Assembly (NCBI GenBank): GCA_041396245.1
Contig: JAWKYW010000001.1
Coordinates: forward strand, 186,001-250,000
Direction: 5' to 3'
Source: Desulfobacillus sp041396245
GTDB lineage: Bacteria; Pseudomonadota; Gammaproteobacteria; Burkholderiales; Rhodocyclaceae
Length of the DNA stretch: 64,000 nt
Shown: positions 62,739-64,000 of the stretch, one piece after another
Layout of the letters: each line of letters starts with the position of its first letter
Numbering within the stretch: the first letter of the stretch is position 1
Notes under the pieces: model-generated
What the model was told of the DNA's origin: nothing
Databases searched by the model: none
The model's input: only the letters and a program-made list of their open reading frames with translations
Translations under genes and position numbers: made by a program

Positions 62739-63473
62739 TTACGCTGGCGTGATCTCGAACGGCCGCGGCGCGCCGTCGAAGAGACGGCGCAGGATGGTCG
62801 CCTCGCGCGTGGTGACGGCGGCGAGGAATTCGGCGGGGTCGCCCATGCCGTGGAAGGCGTTGTAGCCGTGATCGAGGAATTCGTGCAGCTCGGCCAGGCC
62901 GGCGAGCCGGGCCGGGCCGCGCATGAGGCGCAGGGCGGCGCGGACGAGGGGTTTGCTCACGAGGGCGGCGAGGGCCTCGCCGATCTCGCCGATCAGCTTG
63001 AGCTGCAGTTCGCGCTGGTCGCGCCGGCCGCAGCGGCGGTAGGCTTCGGCGTAGGCCTTGTCGGTGATCCTCGCCAGGGCGCGGGCGCGGCGCAGTTCCG
63101 TCACCATCGCCGCGTCGAGTTCCTCGGATAGCGCGTCGACTTCGATGGCCAGGGCGATGGTGCGGATGCCGGAGGCGGGCAGGGTGGCGGCGAGCGTGGG
63201 CAGGATGCGCTCGATCTCGTGGTCGCGCGCGCTGAAATCCTTGGGGCCGTAGAGGTCGGTGAGGAAGAAGCGCGCGGCGGCGCGGTAGCGATCGGAATCG
63301 AGCAGGTCGCGGTAGGTGGCGGCCAGCCGCTCGGCCTGCCAGCCGCGCAGGCGCTGGCGGTCCTGCGCCCGGCGCGGGTCGGCGCCGGCTTCGGCGCGCA
63401 GGGCCTTGGCCCGGCCCAGGTGCCGGCGCAGTTGCGCGACCCAGTATTCCTTGTCTTCGTCGGGATTCACCAT
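62739..63473 (-). CDS. conserved hypothetical protein (FFLEELY-motif-like)
   Basis: A 244-residue, mostly helical, cytoplasmic protein. ARFFLTDLYGPKDFSARDHEIERILPTLA contains a variant of the FFLEELY motif that names one uncharacterised family, and the C-terminal half (LHEFLDHGYNAFHGMGD) is also conserved-looking. No catalytic motif is visible. It lies between the nitroreductase and the divergent aldehyde dehydrogenase gene. Confidence 0.65.
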   Translation of the reverse strand: MVNPDEDKEYWVAQLRRHLGRAKALRAEAGADPRRAQDRQRLRGWQAERLAATYRDLLDSDRYRAAARFFLTDLYGPKDFSARDHEIERILPTLAATLPASGIRTIALAIEVDALSEELDAAMVTELRRARALARITDKAYAEAYRRCGRRDQRELQLKLIGEIGEALAALVSKPLVRAALRLMRGPARLAGLAELHEFLDHGYNAFHGMGDPAEFLAAVTTREATILRRLFDGAPRPFEITPA

Positions 63474-63581
63474 TTCATTATCGCCCGCACGGGCACCGGT
63501 GCCGGTGGTTTAGAAGCAATTGCCTAACCCGCCCGAAAGGCGCTCGGCTACACTGGCCCGTGATCAGAACGAGGAGGCGCG

Positions 63582-64000
63582 ATGGGCGATAGCGATGCGA
63601 TCGACGGGCTGGCGGCGCGCCACGCAAGATTGCGCGAGGCGGCGGCGCGCGACCCGCAGCCGGGGCATGCGGCGCGCGATGCGCGGCTGGCGGCGCTGGA
63701 GCGCCTGCTGCGCGAGAACGCGCCGGCCATCGCCGCGGCGATCTCCGCCGACTTCGGCCACCGCTCGCCCCACGAGACCCAGCTGCTCGAACTCTTCCCC
63801 AGCCTCGAGGGCATCCGCCACGCGCGCAGCCACCTGAAGGCCTGGATGCGGCCGCAGCGTCGCGCCGTCTCGCTGTGGTTCCTGCCCGGCCGTGCCCGCG
63901 TGCTGCTGCAGCCGCTCGGCGTGGTCGGCATCATCGTGCCGTGGAACTATCCGCTCTACCTGGCGGTGGGGCCGCTGACGGCGGCGCTGGCCGCCGGCAA
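63582..64000 (+). CDS. coniferyl-aldehyde-dehydrogenase-like protein, 5' part
   Basis: The first 139 residues of an aldehyde dehydrogenase cut by the window end. ATG 63582 has GAGGAGG 4 bases upstream. ADFGHRSPHETQLLELFPSL, KAWMRPQRRAVSLWFLPGRA and VGIIVPWNYPLYLAVGPL match coniferyl aldehyde dehydrogenases (CalB type). It would oxidise coniferyl aldehyde to ferulate, which fits feruloyl-CoA synthase encoded upstream. The catalytic Cys lies beyond the window. Confidence 0.8.
   Translation, partial: MGDSDAIDGLAARHARLREAAARDPQPGHAARDARLAALERLLRENAPAIAAAISADFGHRSPHETQLLELFPSLEGIRHARSHLKAWMRPQRRAVSLWFLPGRARVLLQPLGVVGIIVPWNYPLYLAVGPLTAALAAG

Noticed and set aside
63520..63554. A sigma-70 promoter TTGCCT...TACACT before the aldehyde dehydrogenase
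   Set aside because: The spacing is 23 bases, too long for a normal promoter.

Overview
The window is GC-rich, gene-dense DNA of proteobacterial, most likely betaproteobacterial, character. The protein families (LigABCIJK, PobA, feruloyl-CoA synthase, PimC/PimD-like dehydrogenases) and the many intergenic inverted repeats resemble those of aromatic-degrading Betaproteobacteria such as Rhodocyclales and Burkholderiales. No rRNA, tRNA or CRISPR array was seen. The organism assignment is an inference; no marker gene in the window proves it.

Region 1 (1-6300) is a tightly overlapping operon for corrinoid-dependent methyl transfer. It encodes a corrinoid protein (cut by the window edge), a URO-D-fold methyltransferase, a protein like the MetH activation domain, an ASKHA/2Fe-2S reductive activator and a methyltetrahydrofolate-type pterin methyltransferase, followed by an amidohydrolase. 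These are the parts of a four-component O-demethylase as known from acetogens. Region 2 (6373-14088) holds the protocatechuate 4,5-cleavage pathway: ligJ, ligK, an uncharacterised dehydrogenase, ligI, ligA, ligB, ligC, flanked by a ModA-like binding protein and an orphan TRAP binding protein. Region 3 (14186-18113) adds an amidohydrolase, feruloyl-CoA synthase and 4-hydroxybenzoate 3-hydroxylase. Together these suggest growth on methoxylated, lignin-type aromatics: activation of ferulate, removal of methyl groups to the folate pool, and conversion of protocatechuate to pyruvate and oxaloacetate. LigU, the hydroxycinnamoyl-CoA hydratase/lyase and vanillin dehydrogenase were not seen here.

Region 4 (18086-21563) carries dinB, an RbgA/YlqF-type GTPase, an S4 RNA-binding protein and a MaoC dehydratase. 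Region 5 (21646-38150) is a large acyl-CoA catabolism block: a minus-strand arm (hydrolase, ComB-like phosphatase, MaoC, thioesterase, enoyl-CoA hydratase, a PimC/PimD-like dehydrogenase pair, GST, aldehyde dehydrogenase) and a divergent plus-strand arm (FadB-like fusion, thiolase, SDR, thioesterase, MDR reductase, an APH-fold kinase and an ACAD11-like dehydrogenase). The last pair resembles the route for 4-hydroxyacyl-CoA. Almost every gap here contains a member of one of several inverted-repeat families.

Region 6 (38158-46083) has TonB, ankyrin, FecR and WYL proteins, a 22-codon membrane microprotein candidate, a di-heme peroxidase and fumarase C. Region 7 (46368-57261) is a defence island: hsdM, a DUF4062/ATPase-like protein with a perfect 12-bp tandem repeat, rhuM and hsdS joined by 4-bp overlaps; then a decayed 5' hsdR remnant, hipB-hipA, an intact hsdR and a small HExxH peptidase. 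Region 8 (57444-64000) has a cupin, a P450, a PAS/GAF histidine kinase split by an in-frame stop, a Tat lipoprotein nitroreductase, a conserved hypothetical protein and the start of a coniferyl-aldehyde-dehydrogenase-like gene.
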